The translations under genes were made by a program, and so were the position numbers. From Miscanthus floridulus (lineage: Eukaryota; Streptophyta; Magnoliopsida; Poales; Poaceae), in the NCBI RefSeq assembly GCF_019320115.1, contig NC_089584.1:107773799-107837798 (forward strand): DNA of 64,000 nucleotides. Direction: 5' to 3'. Within the stretch, counting starts at the first letter, position 1; each line of letters starts with the position of its first letter. Shown here piece by piece: positions 23,803 to 34,580 of the stretch. The notes beneath the pieces are model-generated. The model had not been told where the DNA came from. It worked only from the letters and a program-made list of their open reading frames with translations, and searched no databases.

Positions 23803-24129
23803 TTTGTATTAGGATGAACTTTTATAAATAATCTCGTCCTTTGGAATAATATTTACTTCTTTGACTCTTTTCGGTAAAATTCCACTTGCGACTGTCAGAA
23901 AAATGTTGAAAACAATCCAGTTTTGGATAAACATTCTTGTGCTAGAGGCGATGCAAACTGCATCGGCTATTTTGTGCTAAAGGCAATATGAACGATATCG
24001 GCTATTCTCAATCTTGTATCTGATTTTTAGGCTAAAGGCGATATGAACAATATCGGCTGTTCTCAGTCTTGTATTCGATTTTTAGGCCAAAGGCGATTTT
24101 CTCTTTGTCGGTTTTTCTGATCTACATTC
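23803..24129. repeat. short repeats between the antisense genes and integrase
   Basis: Three imperfect copies of a unit containing GGCTAAAGGCGATATGAAC and ATCGGCT/TTCTCAGTCTTGTAT lie at about 23940-24110. Non-coding on both strands. It separates the convergent plus-strand gene and minus-strand pol. Confidence 0.6.
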
Positions 24130-24696
24130 ATGAACCAACCTCAACACTGGGGTAGTATTTCTTAAGAAATCTTCCATTAATAGCTCTGGTAAACTCCTCT
24201 CCAAATAAAGTCTTTAATATGTATGCATTGCCAGGTACACATTCTACAATTCAGAAAGGACCTTCCCAATTTGGAGACCATTTGCCGAACGCTCTATCCT
24301 TTGTTCCAACTGGCAATATAGTTTTCCAAACCAAATCTCCTTCTGCGAATTGCTTCAGCCTAACTTGGCAACGCGCATTTTATTTTTCTCAATATTTTCT
24401 AATGCCTTGAGACGAATCAAATGTAAATCTTCCAATTCGTCCATCATCAGATTCTTATAGTCTCCTTCTGCCAATTCTTTCTGTAACACAACTCGCCTTG
24501 AATCTGATCGTAATTCCCATGGTAGTATGGCATGATGCCCATAAACCAGTTCATAGGGAGACGTCCGAGTGGATCCATGACAAGCCATTCGGTAAGCCCA
24601 CAGTGCTTCACTAAGAACCAAGTGCCATCTCCTTGGTTTTTCATCAATCTTCTTCTGAATGATTTTAATCATAATCTTATTTGATGCTTCTGCCTA
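24130..24696 (-). pseudogene. integrase C-terminal part of the Tat element, frame broken
   Basis: Continues the integrase core after the TAG at 24694-24696. The frame has SEALWAYRMACHGSTRTSPY and the GHHAILPWEL motif typical of gypsy integrases, down to KNKMRVAK at about 24360. Then a small deletion and frame change occurs, after which the C-terminal domain continues in another frame (QFAEGDLVWK, GKWSPNWEGPF), with an in-frame TGA at 24251-24253. The reading ends near 24130 at KKYYPS. No chromodomain is seen, as expected for Tat. Confidence 0.8.
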
Positions 24697-26031
24697 TCCA
24701 TTAGCTTGTGCGTAATAAGGAGAAGAATTATACAACTTAATCCCCATATCTTTGGCAAAATCACATAATTCTAAAGAAGTAAACTGAGTTCCTTGATCAG
24801 TTGTTACAGTTTGAGGAATCCCGAATCTATGAATTATATGTTCCTTAACAAAACTGATCATATTCTCTGACGTTACCTTCTTCAACGGGATAGCTTCAAC
24901 CCACTTGGTGAAATAATCCATGGCCAAGAGTACAAACTTATGTCCCTTAATAGAAGGAGGATTGATCTGACCAATTAAATCTATACCCCATCCTCTGAAC
25001 GGCCAAAGCTTGATTATAGGATTCATAGCAGACGCTGGAACTTTTTGAATATTGCCGAATTTTTGACAATTGTGACACCCTTTGTAATATTCAAAACAAT
25101 CTTCCAACATAGTTGGCCAAAAATAACCAGTTCTCCTAATTATCCACTTCATCCGATAAGCTGACTGATGTGCACCACACAATCCTTCGTGAACCTCATA
25201 CATCACTTTCTTGGCCTCTTCTTGACTTAAACATTTGAGCAATACTCCATCGATGGACTTGTAATATAACTGATCATCAAGAAACACAAATTTGAGAGCT
25301 TTGTACCTGAGTTTTCGGGAAACCTTTTGAGATGGATTTTTTAGATAATTGGTAACTTCGCATCTCCAATCACCATCTACTGGATCAGTATTTAAAACAT
25401 CTTCCTCCATAGCAAAAACTTCCCGACTCTCTCGATATCCAGAAGCAGCCTGAGCTAACTTATTTGCTTCTTCATTGTACTCTCTAGGGATATGATGCAA
25501 GGTCACCATTAGAAAATTCTTCAAAAGTTCTCTGCACTCTTCATAATATTCTCTTAACACATTGTTCTTGCATTCATACTGATCATTCAGTTGATTAATC
25601 ACCAACTCAGAATCCCCAAAGATTTCAACAGCAACGGCCTTTACTTCTGTAAGAAGCTGAAGCCCTCTAAGCAATGCTTCATACTCTGCCTGGTTGTTAG
25701 TAACATGAAATTCAATAGGAACTGCATACTCAAAAGCTTTTCCTTGTGGGGAAATCAAAAGAATACCAGCACCACCACCTTTGCTACAAGATGATCCATC
25801 GAAGAACAAGGCCCAAGGCACAATGCTTATCGCCTCAACAGAAAGATCCCGATGTTGGGTAATAAAATCGGCAATAATTTGACCCTTTACCGCCTTTGCC
25901 GATTCATATCTTAAATTAAATTCCGACAACGCTAAAATCCATTTGCCAATTCTTCCATTCAAAATCGGCATTGATAGCATATGTTTGATTACATCAAAAC
26001 TAGAAACCACCACGCATTCAGAATTCAACAA
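24694..26031 (-). pseudogene. second RNase H and integrase core of the Tat element
   Basis: 446 codons to the TAG at 24694-24696. The N-terminal part is the end of the first RNase H plus its connector. Then comes an archaeal-type RNase H with FFDGSS, NNQAEYEALLRGL, FGDSELV and the HIPREYNEEANKLA end. The integrase follows with a zinc-binding HHCC region (GLCGAHQSAYR, then CHNCQKFG) and the catalytic core (WGIDLIG; VTTDQGTQF), stopping just before the catalytic glutamate. This order (gypsy RNase H, second RNase H, integrase) marks the Tat lineage. It is read as part of one pol polyprotein with the upstream frame. Confidence 0.9.
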
Positions 26032-26118
26032 ATAGTGCCGAGATTTGGTACATGAGTAATATACACATAAGCAAAGTTTTTCTGCAGCCGAATACCTTAT
26101 TTCCGGGTCTAACAGCTT

Positions 26119-27381
26119 TCAGCTAAGATAAGCTATGACTCTTTCTTTTCCTTCAAACTCTTGCATAAGGGCCAACCCTATCGTTAGGCTATCGGCCGTC
26201 ACATACAACTTAAAAGGCTTGTCAAGTTGTGGAGGTACCAGCACAGGTGGTGCCTTCATATATTGCTTGATCTCATCAAAAGCCTTTTGTTGTATGTCAC
26301 CCCATACAAATTTTTGATCCTTCTTGAGCTTTAATAAAGGAGAAAAGGGTAAAACTCTCTCTGATAGATTGGATATGAATCTTCTTACAAAGTTGATTTT
26401 GCCTAACAATGATTGTAATTCCGTGAGATTAGTTGGCGGCACAACTTTGTCTATTGCTTCCATGCTCTTTTTCCCAACTTCAATTCCTCCTTTATGAACT
26501 AAAAATCCCAAAAACTCACTAGCCGAAACTCCAAAGGCACATTTGTTTGGATTCATCTTCAAGCCATGCTTTCTTGTGCACTCCAGAGTCTTTCTTAAAT
26601 CAGCTAAATGTCTTTCATGATCTCTAGATTTGACTACTACATCATCGATGTAGATTTCTACAATCTTGCCGATCAGCTCGTGAAAAATATAATTCATAGC
26701 TCTTTGATAAGTTGCACCAGCATTCTTTAACCCAAACGTCATGACTATCCATTCGAACAAACCAATATGACCAGAACATCTGAAAGCTGTTTTTGAAATA
26801 TCTTCTATTGCCATAAAAATTTGGTTATAGCCAGCATTACCATCCATAAAACTAATGACTTCATAACCTACTGCTGCATCTACCAGCAAATCGGCAACTG
26901 GCATTGGGTAACCATCCATGGGAGTAGCCTTATTAAGATTTCTGAAATCTATGCAAACTCTCATTTTTCCATTTTTCTTGTATACCGGCACTATATTTGA
27001 AATCCACTCTGCATACTTGCATGGCCGAATGAAGTTTGCTTCTATTAACCTTTCAACCTCCTTCTTCACATCGGCCAATACTTCCTCTTTGTATATCTTC
27101 CTTGGAGGTTGTTTATAAGGACGAAATCCAGGTTTAATGGGTAATCGATGCTCAACAATGGAACGATCCAATCCAGGCATTTCCGTGTAATCCCAAGCAA
27201 AACAATCTTTAAACTCTTTCAACAAATCTATCAACTTTGATTTATATTCTGGGTCTAACTTTGTACTAATATATATCGGCCTTGGCTTAGATCCATCACC
27301 AACATTAATTTCTTCCAATTTATCAGCCGACATAAAACCACGTCCCAACTTTCCTTTATTGCCATCGACGAGATTTCCCAT
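26119..27381 (-). pseudogene. reverse transcriptase and first RNase H of the Tat element
   Basis: The frame holds EMPGLDRSIVEHRLPI, the polymerase motifs (RVCIDFRNLNKAT, FMDGNAGYNQI, MTFGLKNAGATYQR, catalytic IYIDDVVVKS) and the start of the RNase H domain (PFKLYVTADS). A TGA at 26119-26121 stops it in the middle of RNase H, and the same frame continues without a shift into the next segment. At its start the frame is offset by one base from the protease segment, at a T run near 27385. Copies DNA from the element's RNA when intact; here it is non-functional without suppression of the stop. Confidence 0.93.
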
Positions 27382-27911
27382 TAAAAATTGCTATGAGAGC
27401 CGACTGCTTGGATCGGCTGTTGGCCTTCGCTGAAAACATTTACAGGACCTTCTTTCCACACTTTTCCAGAGAAACAATCGATGCCCTCATACTCCCAATA
27501 GGTAGATTCTGTGGCAGCAACACTCACCGAATTATCAGCATGTACAACTTCAACATCATCTCCAATCCATTGAATGAGAATTTGATGCATAGTTGAAGGA
27601 ATGCAACAATTAGCATGGATCCAATCTCTGCCCAAGAGTAGACTATATGCCCCCTTGCCATCAATGACAAAAAAGGTGGTAATCAGAGTTTTTGACCCAA
27701 TAGTCAACTCGACATGGATAGCACCTCGGGTATCAGAAGGATTGCCAGCAAAGTCCCTAAGCACCATGTCAGTTTTCAATAATTCTTCATTAGTCATCCC
27801 AAGTTTCCTGAAGGTAGTATAAGGCATGATATTGATAGCAGCCCCTCCATCAACAAACATCTTGGTCAAAGGCTTGCCATTGACATATCCTTTTAAATAG
27901 AGTGGCATCAA
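27381..27911 (-). pseudogene. retroviral-type aspartic protease of the Tat element
   Basis: About 176 codons with the aspartic protease signature in the form FVDGGAAINIMP and the flap-side HVELTIGSKTL and LLGRDWI motifs typical of gypsy proteases. It processes the Gag-Pol polyprotein. It is in frame with gag, separated from it by the TAG at 27963-27965. At its 3' end a run of five T residues appears one short, producing a TAA and offsetting RT by one frame. DGG rather than DSG/DTG at the active site is seen in several plant gypsy proteases. Confidence 0.88.
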
Positions 27912-27962
27912 GTGACGATTCTTGATTGGTTTGTCAAAAACAGCTTGCTGTGTTAATACAAG

Positions 27963-30599
27963 CTAAGCCATCAAATCCTGACATTCACTTTCATCAAAAT
28001 CAGAGTACACCTCTTCTTGGACATCTTGGCTTTCGGGAGCTATAAACTCTGATGGGAGGAAGAAAGCCATGCAAGCATTAGCCGAAGGACCACATCCATC
28101 AGGCTTCTTTTTAGGACGCCATATTTGCTTTGTTTCGGTAACTTCCAGTTCCAACTCCCTATTCCTCAACCGTTGCACTCTTCTTTTCTGACTTTTCCTC
28201 AGGCCTAGAGGACACCACTGTCCTTTTTGCCATACGTATTCATAGAAGTCAGCTTCTTCATCATGCACTCTATCATGCATCCAACCTGAACCTGCAACTC
28301 TTTTCCTTTGCTGATTCTCAAAGTCATCTATTTTTAAGCGCCGATCATCTTCAGGAACCTTCGTTCCAAGTCTTTCATAGACGGGACGGCGGTTGACTCG
28401 AGATTGCCTATACTCGGAGTACTGAGCACTACACTCCGGACAATTATTTCTTGCAGGCAACCTCAAGCCTTCATTCCAACAATGCCTAAAGAACGAACAA
28501 CCCCAATGAGACTGCTCCTGTTCTGTCATGTATTCTTCTTGCTCCCTTCGGTATACTTCTTCCTCATACCTCTGGCATTCTTCCATAAACCATTGTTTCT
28601 TACAGTATTCCTTCTCTTGTTCCCTCTGCCACTTGTTTAGCAAAATACGTGATGTAACTCTGGGTTTGGAAGTTTGACCTTTCTCGGTTCGGCTACTCTG
28701 AAACCGAACTCGTTGCTGCAACTCTTTACTGGTGACTTGCCGATCCGGGTCAACAGCACCACTCTCCTTTGCTCTATCAGAAGTCAACACTTTCACCTTG
28801 CCTTTACCTTTGAGATCATTGGCAGAGACCATATTCACAGAGAAAGAAATCATATTTTGTGGAAAAGGCTGATCATCAATTTTCATCTTGCCATCAAACC
28901 TCAAGTGTCCCTCTTGGATAGCTTTCTGGATTCGTATTCTGAACACTCGGCAATCATTGATAGAGTGAGAATTAGTGTTATGAAAGCCATAATACTTTTT
29001 GTCTTTCACTCCTTCAGGACGTAACATAGGATGTCCTTCTGGCAACTTGATGCGTCCTTCCTTTATCAACAATGCAAAAAGTCTGTCTGCTTTAGTAACA
29101 TCAAAATCATAGGTTCCCTTTTGTTGTTTCAACCAGCGTTGACTAACTTGGGTGGGTTCCTTTGCCCAATTTAACTCAGCTGCAGCTATCTCATCTTCAT
29201 CAATATACTCAGTCGCTTCATCCAAAAAGCCTTGATACACCTCATTAGTGGCATTATTCTTCTGAAAGCGATTATCTCTCCTAAATCCTTGGGCTTGTTT
29301 ACTCATAGCTGCTAAACGCTGTGCAAGTTGGCCAAGATCATCAAACTCTAAACCAAACAACTTCTCCCTGATATTCGGCAACATTCCTGCTATAGCTATT
29401 CCAGGTAATTGATCATCTGGTAAATTTAGAGGATAACACATATTCTTGGTCTCCCTAAATCTGCGAAGATACTCCAATGGTGTCTCATTTGTTCTCATCC
29501 TTAGACTCATGAGATCAATCAACTTCTTCTCATTAGTACCCGTATAGAAATATGAATGAAACTTCTGCTCTAGTTCTGCCCACGTACTAATGGAATGAGC
29601 TGGTAGAGACATGAACCATGTGAAAGCTGGTCCTGTAAGAGACAAAGGAAAATATCGAATTCTCCAAGCTTCATCTGAAGCAGCTTCTCCAAGCTGCATT
29701 AAGTACCGACTGACGTGCTCTATGGTACTAGTATCATCTTGACTAGAAAACTTGGTCAAATCTGTCGGAGGCTTCACCCTTGGAGGCAACGCCACTCTGT
29801 TGTACCATTCTGGATAAGAAGACTTGTATGAATAGGATTGATTCTTTGGCTTCAAGCCGAACTGATTTTGCATCATATCAGCCATCCTGTGCATCAAAAC
29901 ATCAATGCCTGGATCCTGATTTCCTTGTACTTGCACTCCAGAAGGCAATCCTGAAACACTTCTATACCCTGGATTTGGCACAGCATTGATAGCACTGTAA
30001 TCAGTAAATTCTTGATACCCATCTCCATACATATTCTTCTGCAATCTGTTTGATGCTGGAGAAACTCTATAAGCTGAAGGTGGCACTTCTCCCGTGGTAC
30101 CAAATGTTACTTGGCCATAGGTGGGATGTGATTGCTTTTCAGTGTGAGTCAATCCACCTATATTTGAAGGCGACGCTACTTCTTTTCCAACAGGCTTCTC
30201 TTGATGCTTTGGAACATTGAAAAGCGTTGGCCCACTGAGTGGTCCAACATTTTCTTCAAAATATTTATCAACCATTGGACCAAAAGTACTGATCATGATT
30301 GCCCGAAAGGTATTCAGAAAAGCTGTGTGATGATTTGTCATGGTTTCTCCCATAGCTTTATAGACCAAGGCTGCCATCTTCTGAGCATCCTCCTCTTCAG
30401 TGTAATCAGTTTGATGCGGAAGAAGAACCCTTGGCATTGATTGCTTTTGAAATACTTTATTGCTCTTGTTTTTGGAAAAAGACATCAAGCATTTCCGTTG
30501 GTATTGCTCACATGCTTGTAGCACTAAATCCTTATAATTATCTGGCAATTCTGCCATGCTTACATCCAGAACATGATCATTGTTGATCTCAGATGCCAT
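27963..30599 (-). CDS. Gag polyprotein of the Tat element
   Basis: 878 codons, the longest intact frame in the window. It starts about 40 bases after the 5' LTR with MASEINNDHVLDVSMAEL. The N-terminal 250 residues are low complexity. The retrotrans_gag domain follows (WAELEQKFHSYFYTGTNE, LMSLRMRTNETPLEYLRRF, QLPGIAIAGMLPNI). Next is a segment with KYYGFHNTNSHSINDCRVF, resembling the cysteine/histidine stretch of related Gags with one cysteine changed. A long glutamate/arginine-rich region and an acidic tail end the protein. It forms the capsid. The TAG at 27963-27965 lies in frame before protease and could be a lesion or a readthrough site. Confidence 0.9.
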   Translation of the reverse strand: MASEINNDHVLDVSMAELPDNYKDLVLQACEQYQRKCLMSFSKNKSNKVFQKQSMPRVLLPHQTDYTEEEDAQKMAALVYKAMGETMTNHHTAFLNTFRAIMISTFGPMVDKYFEENVGPLSGPTLFNVPKHQEKPVGKEVASPSNIGGLTHTEKQSHPTYGQVTFGTTGEVPPSAYRVSPASNRLQKNMYGDGYQEFTDYSAINAVPNPGYRSVSGLPSGVQVQGNQDPGIDVLMHRMADMMQNQFGLKPKNQSYSYKSSYPEWYNRVALPPRVKPPTDLTKFSSQDDTSTIEHVSRYLMQLGEAASDEAWRIRYFPLSLTGPAFTWFMSLPAHSISTWAELEQKFHSYFYTGTNEKKLIDLMSLRMRTNETPLEYLRRFRETKNMCYPLNLPDDQLPGIAIAGMLPNIREKLFGLEFDDLGQLAQRLAAMSKQAQGFRRDNRFQKNNATNEVYQGFLDEATEYIDEDEIAAAELNWAKEPTQVSQRWLKQQKGTYDFDVTKADRLFALLIKEGRIKLPEGHPMLRPEGVKDKKYYGFHNTNSHSINDCRVFRIRIQKAIQEGHLRFDGKMKIDDQPFPQNMISFSVNMVSANDLKGKGKVKVLTSDRAKESGAVDPDRQVTSKELQQRVRFQSSRTEKGQTSKPRVTSRILLNKWQREQEKEYCKKQWFMEECQRYEEEVYRREQEEYMTEQEQSHWGCSFFRHCWNEGLRLPARNNCPECSAQYSEYRQSRVNRRPVYERLGTKVPEDDRRLKIDDFENQQRKRVAGSGWMHDRVHDEEADFYEYVWQKGQWCPLGLRKSQKRRVQRLRNRELELEVTETKQIWRPKKKPDGCGPSANACMAFFLPSEFIAPESQDVQEEVYSDFDESECQDLMA

Positions 30600-30615
30600 C
30601 TTAAACTAGCAGATG

Positions 30616-30633
30616 GTCCCACTGGGCGTGCCA
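30616..30633 (-). promoter_or_regulatory. primer-binding site of the Tat element
   Basis: The minus strand reads TGGCACGCCCAGTGGGACC beginning seven bases inside the 5' LTR edge at 30641, the position and TGG start expected of a tRNA primer site. The cognate tRNA was not determined. Confidence 0.65.
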
Positions 30634-30640
30634 AAAAGTG

Positions 30641-32014
30641 TGTTGACATAAAATGTGACGCACTGTGCCTCACACACAGCAAGCCGAAAAGCGTAGCTTC
30701 AATTGGGTTCCCGGGTGTTTCGTTATCCGGAAGCGTGCCAGTCAGTTTGACCTGAAAACTAACAAGGGATAAAACAATTAAATGTCAAACCGGAACATGT
30801 CGGGTAATACCAGACAGTTCCATATATACGGCCCTGAAGCCACTTACAACGACATACAGCTATAGAGAGCTGTCTGCCAATGAGTTCATAAACCGTTTCG
30901 GCCAATCGTAAGATGAATGCACGTGGAAACCTAAGCGCCGAATACACATGCATGGGAAGACATATTTGAACAAGTGAAATTAATTATGAGTTAACGCATA
31001 ACCAAACTCGGCAGTCCAACCGAATTGGGGTCCATGAAGAAGGAACGTGCAAATAAAAACGATTAAACTAATTCAAAACCTGCATCTGCCGCACGACACC
31101 TGGTTTTGTTAAAGCTTAAACATGATTAACATGCATGAACCCGCAACATGTGACAACCTAGATTAAAATAATTCGGCCATTATGAGCACACTATCTAGTT
31201 GCAAAGATATTATGAAAAAGCAATGATCGTTGAAACACGAATAAAACCACAAGAGAGAGAAGGCCGAACAATATCAATCTAGATTGGGCAGAAGTGTGTT
31301 ACAAATATATATATAAAATATTCCGTAACATGCAACACTGGATAACTTAATGAATCTATTTAGATTTGCCATATCTAACAGAGCCAATAACTATCTTGCT
31401 TTCACTAAGCATATTGAGTAAACGCCTGCCGCACGGTATCTACTCATACACAAAGCATAAGCAAAGACTTCTTGATTGTCAAGTAAAGATCCGCCGCACG
31501 ACCATTGAAAACAAACAAGACTACTTGCATCACATCTAAATCCACCGCATGATACTAAACATGATAACAAGGTTGTCGGAACTTACGGAGGTCGACGGAT
31601 CGATGATTCCTCTCGAAGAACTCGACGACACGACAAGAGGACTCGAAAGTTGGCACGGGGCCGGTTGTATTGATTTGGTTGTGAACCCCTTTTACAATGG
31701 TCGAGGGTCAATATTTATACCCTAGACAAAATGTGAGTCCTAGAGGACTATGATTTACAAAGGAACTTCTAAACAAACTTGGAAACTTACGATTCCTTAC
31801 CCTAAACTTATAGATTCCTTTATTATTACAACTCTCATCTTTCTGATCGGTCTTGCCTGCCATCTTCTATTTTCCCGAATGGAGTTACCGCCTTCTAGAG
31901 TAACCGACCGCACAAGCATTTAGCCGACCGCTTGTTTTGTTTGTCGAACACTCTTCTTCCCGCATGTGGGTCTACCTGTCATCTTCCAGAATCGACCAAA
32001 ATCCAGTGTTAACA
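30641..32014 (-). repeat. 5' LTR of the Tat element
   Basis: 1374 bp, TGTTAACACTGG...GTCAACA on the element strand, intact TG...CA ends. This copy should hold the promoter for the genomic RNA read toward lower coordinates. The paired LTR at 17819-19200 is about 98% identical by eye. Confidence 0.95.
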
Positions 32015-34020
32015 GGTCCCCATCCAAATTTGGACTCCAAGCCCCCACTCCTAAGTCCCAGACTCAGTGTGGTGCTTAGGCCTCCACCATCCCCGCCTCC
32101 AATCAGTCGGCCCGGAAAGAGCCGTAACCCACGACAAGAGAGCAATGAGCCTTCCCGCTCCCATAAACAAGTATGTGCTCAGAATAATAAGTCTGTGACC
32201 TGACTACCATCCACAACAACGGATGGTCCTCAATCGACACAGGCGAAACAAGTGCAATCCGAGCCTCGCTCGAATGCCAAACCAAGTCCAAATCCAAAGT
32301 TCCATTCCACCCAGTCTCTAATTATCATTTATATATATTCCATGTGATAGTAATATAATAACAACAATAATATCTTTCCTATCTCTTGCGAGTGATAGGT
32401 AATCACTCCACTTCTACTAGATCCTATAACATAGCAATCTATATGATCCTGGCATACTAGTAGGACTCATAGGATGAGGATATATATATGCAAGTGGTTT
32501 TCATTCAACTCCTTAAAACTTAATGCACAAGCATAAGATAAAGTGTAGAATAATAGGGGTTATGCACCGGGGCTTGCCTGGGTAAGATATAATCAAAAGT
32601 TAGCATTCTATCATGGTGACACGATCATCAATGCACCATCTTTTCCGCTAACTCGGTCGACTCTATGATCCATCGTTGTTTCTATTATGATATACGTGGA
32701 TGCAACGTAGAGACACAATTAATCAACAGTAACCGCAACTCTTCAAAATACGATTATGCTCCGTAAGCTAACGAGATAGCTTAAATCACTAACGTACTAG
32801 TCTACGTATCCACGTCAAGTAAGGCTTTGCCTCCAGAAAATTGTTCTAGTTTTAAAATCCCAAGGTGTTTCAGCAGTTTATTGATTAAACATATAATTTC
32901 AAACTAGGGCTCATTTAGCTATCTTAATAAACTAATTATTATAGAACTACAAAAATTACAGTGATCACCTAATAATATGAGGAATTTACTATAAAAGTTT
33001 TAGAGCCAACACTATCACCAATTTAACACAAAAATTCTTACAAGTTTATATCTTACAATATTAAGCATCTTAAATTAATTAGATAACTCCTGAAAATATT
33101 ATAAAACTATGTGAACAAAACATACTAGCAGATAGATCATGATTTTAGAAACTTAACAAAATTGGTTTTATAATTTTTGGACATCTACATCATTTTATAT
33201 TAATTATCAAAGTTCAGCTCAGAAATAAAAATGAAAAGCTATTTCTATTTTTACACGAAAAAGATAACTGAATCTGGCCCAACACGCCCCACGCGAGGCG
33301 CGGCCCATGCACGGATGCGGCCCACAGCGAGGAGTCTGCGTGCGTGCAGACATATTAGCAAAAGTGCCCTTGGACTCGGAACAAAACAACCCATAGTCCA
33401 CATTACTATTTCTAGAGACAACAACTTTGCAAGAACACCCTCGCAATCTCCCTCCTTTACAACGATATGGTCCTCGACCATCCCTACATGCGCCGGCGTA
33501 GCGAGCGGTGGCACTGGTGCTTGCGTCGGCCACACGGAACCCACGCTGACCTATCTACGAGGTCGACGCTCACCTAGAGTTTGACGTGAAGCGATGGGTG
33601 GCGGTTGCACAAACCGAGACGCAGAAGAAGGGCCTCTCCACAATGGCGAGCACCCTACGGCAATGGCGATGGTGTTTTGGTTAGCCACAGTATTAACAAG
33701 GCAGTAGGGATAGCGGGTGATCATAAGGGACTCACCACAGACCTAGCGAAGGTGATGGTTCGGCCAGAGATGCCTCGAGCGAGCCTGATCGCGTGCACAC
33801 GGCGAGCTCGACGGCAAACCGTAGCGACACGGTCGTGCCAGTGGCGAGGTGGTAATGATAGAGGTGCGTCTTAGGTGCGCACGATGAGGAGGGGTTCTAG
33901 GCGGGGCTATTGGTACAGCTAATTTGGCTCGAGACGTTCAGGAGGGGGCTGACCACGGTGAGGGTGGTGATGGGTCTTAACGGCGCGGTGGCGGGGCGAA
34001 GCTTCAAATTGGAGCTTGGC

Positions 34021-34580
34021 TAGGGATGGCAACGGGTGAGAAACCCGGTGGGGGACAGAAGAACACACCCGCCCCCACCAGGGTTCAAACACCCCGTTAC
34101 CCGTACCCGTCACCCGTGACGGGTCTCAAATTTACCCAGACCCATCACCCGCGTGGGTAACGGGTACCCATCGGGTGACCCATCCCCATTTAACAATAAC
34201 ACAAGATCACAATTCACAAAGCTAACATCATCAAAAATTCAGAATGATCATGCAAGTATGCGGCGCAGGAAGCGGATGCGAACAGACACGAAGACGCCTG
34301 GGTTGCGGCGCTGCTGAATGAGGAGGATTAATTGGAACACTAGGGTTTTCTTCTCTATATACTGTTTAATGACTGGATGGGCCTATGTATCATACTCAAA
34401 CGGGGGACCCAACGGGTAATGGGTTTGGGGTATATAAGAACGCACCCATACCCGCTTCACCCGATGGGTGAGGTAATCACCCAGTAACGTACCCGTGGGG
34501 GGCAAAATCCCCCAAACCTGTACCCTAATAGGGTTTTTACCCGTGGGTAAACGGGTCGCGGGTACCCGTTGCCATCCCTA
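34021..34580. mobile_element. non-autonomous hAT element with 8-bp TSD
   Basis: Ends TAGGGATGGCAACGGG and CCCGTTGCCATCCCTA are perfect inverted repeats. The flanks AGCTTGGC at 34013-34020 and 34581-34588 are identical, the 8-bp duplication made by hAT transposases. The 560-bp interior is rich in short repeats of CGGGTACCC and ACCCGTTACCC type in both orientations and has no coding capacity. It sits in the old long LTR. Confidence 0.95.

Larger units (their letters stand above)
17814..32019 (-). mobile_element. full-length Tat-lineage Ty3-gypsy retrotransposon with 5-bp TSD
   Basis: The element spans 17819-32014 (14196 bp) and is flanked by the direct repeat GGTCC at 17814-17818 and 32015-32019. 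It has two LTRs of about 1.38 kb, a primer site and purine tract at the expected places, and gag, protease, reverse transcriptase, RNase H, a second archaeal-type RNase H and integrase in gypsy order on the minus strand. The dual RNase H is diagnostic of the Tat lineage. Between integrase and the 3' LTR, 19.3-23.8 kb carries two intron-containing genes on the opposite strand. Several stops and at least two frame breaks mean it cannot be autonomous. Confidence 0.95.
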
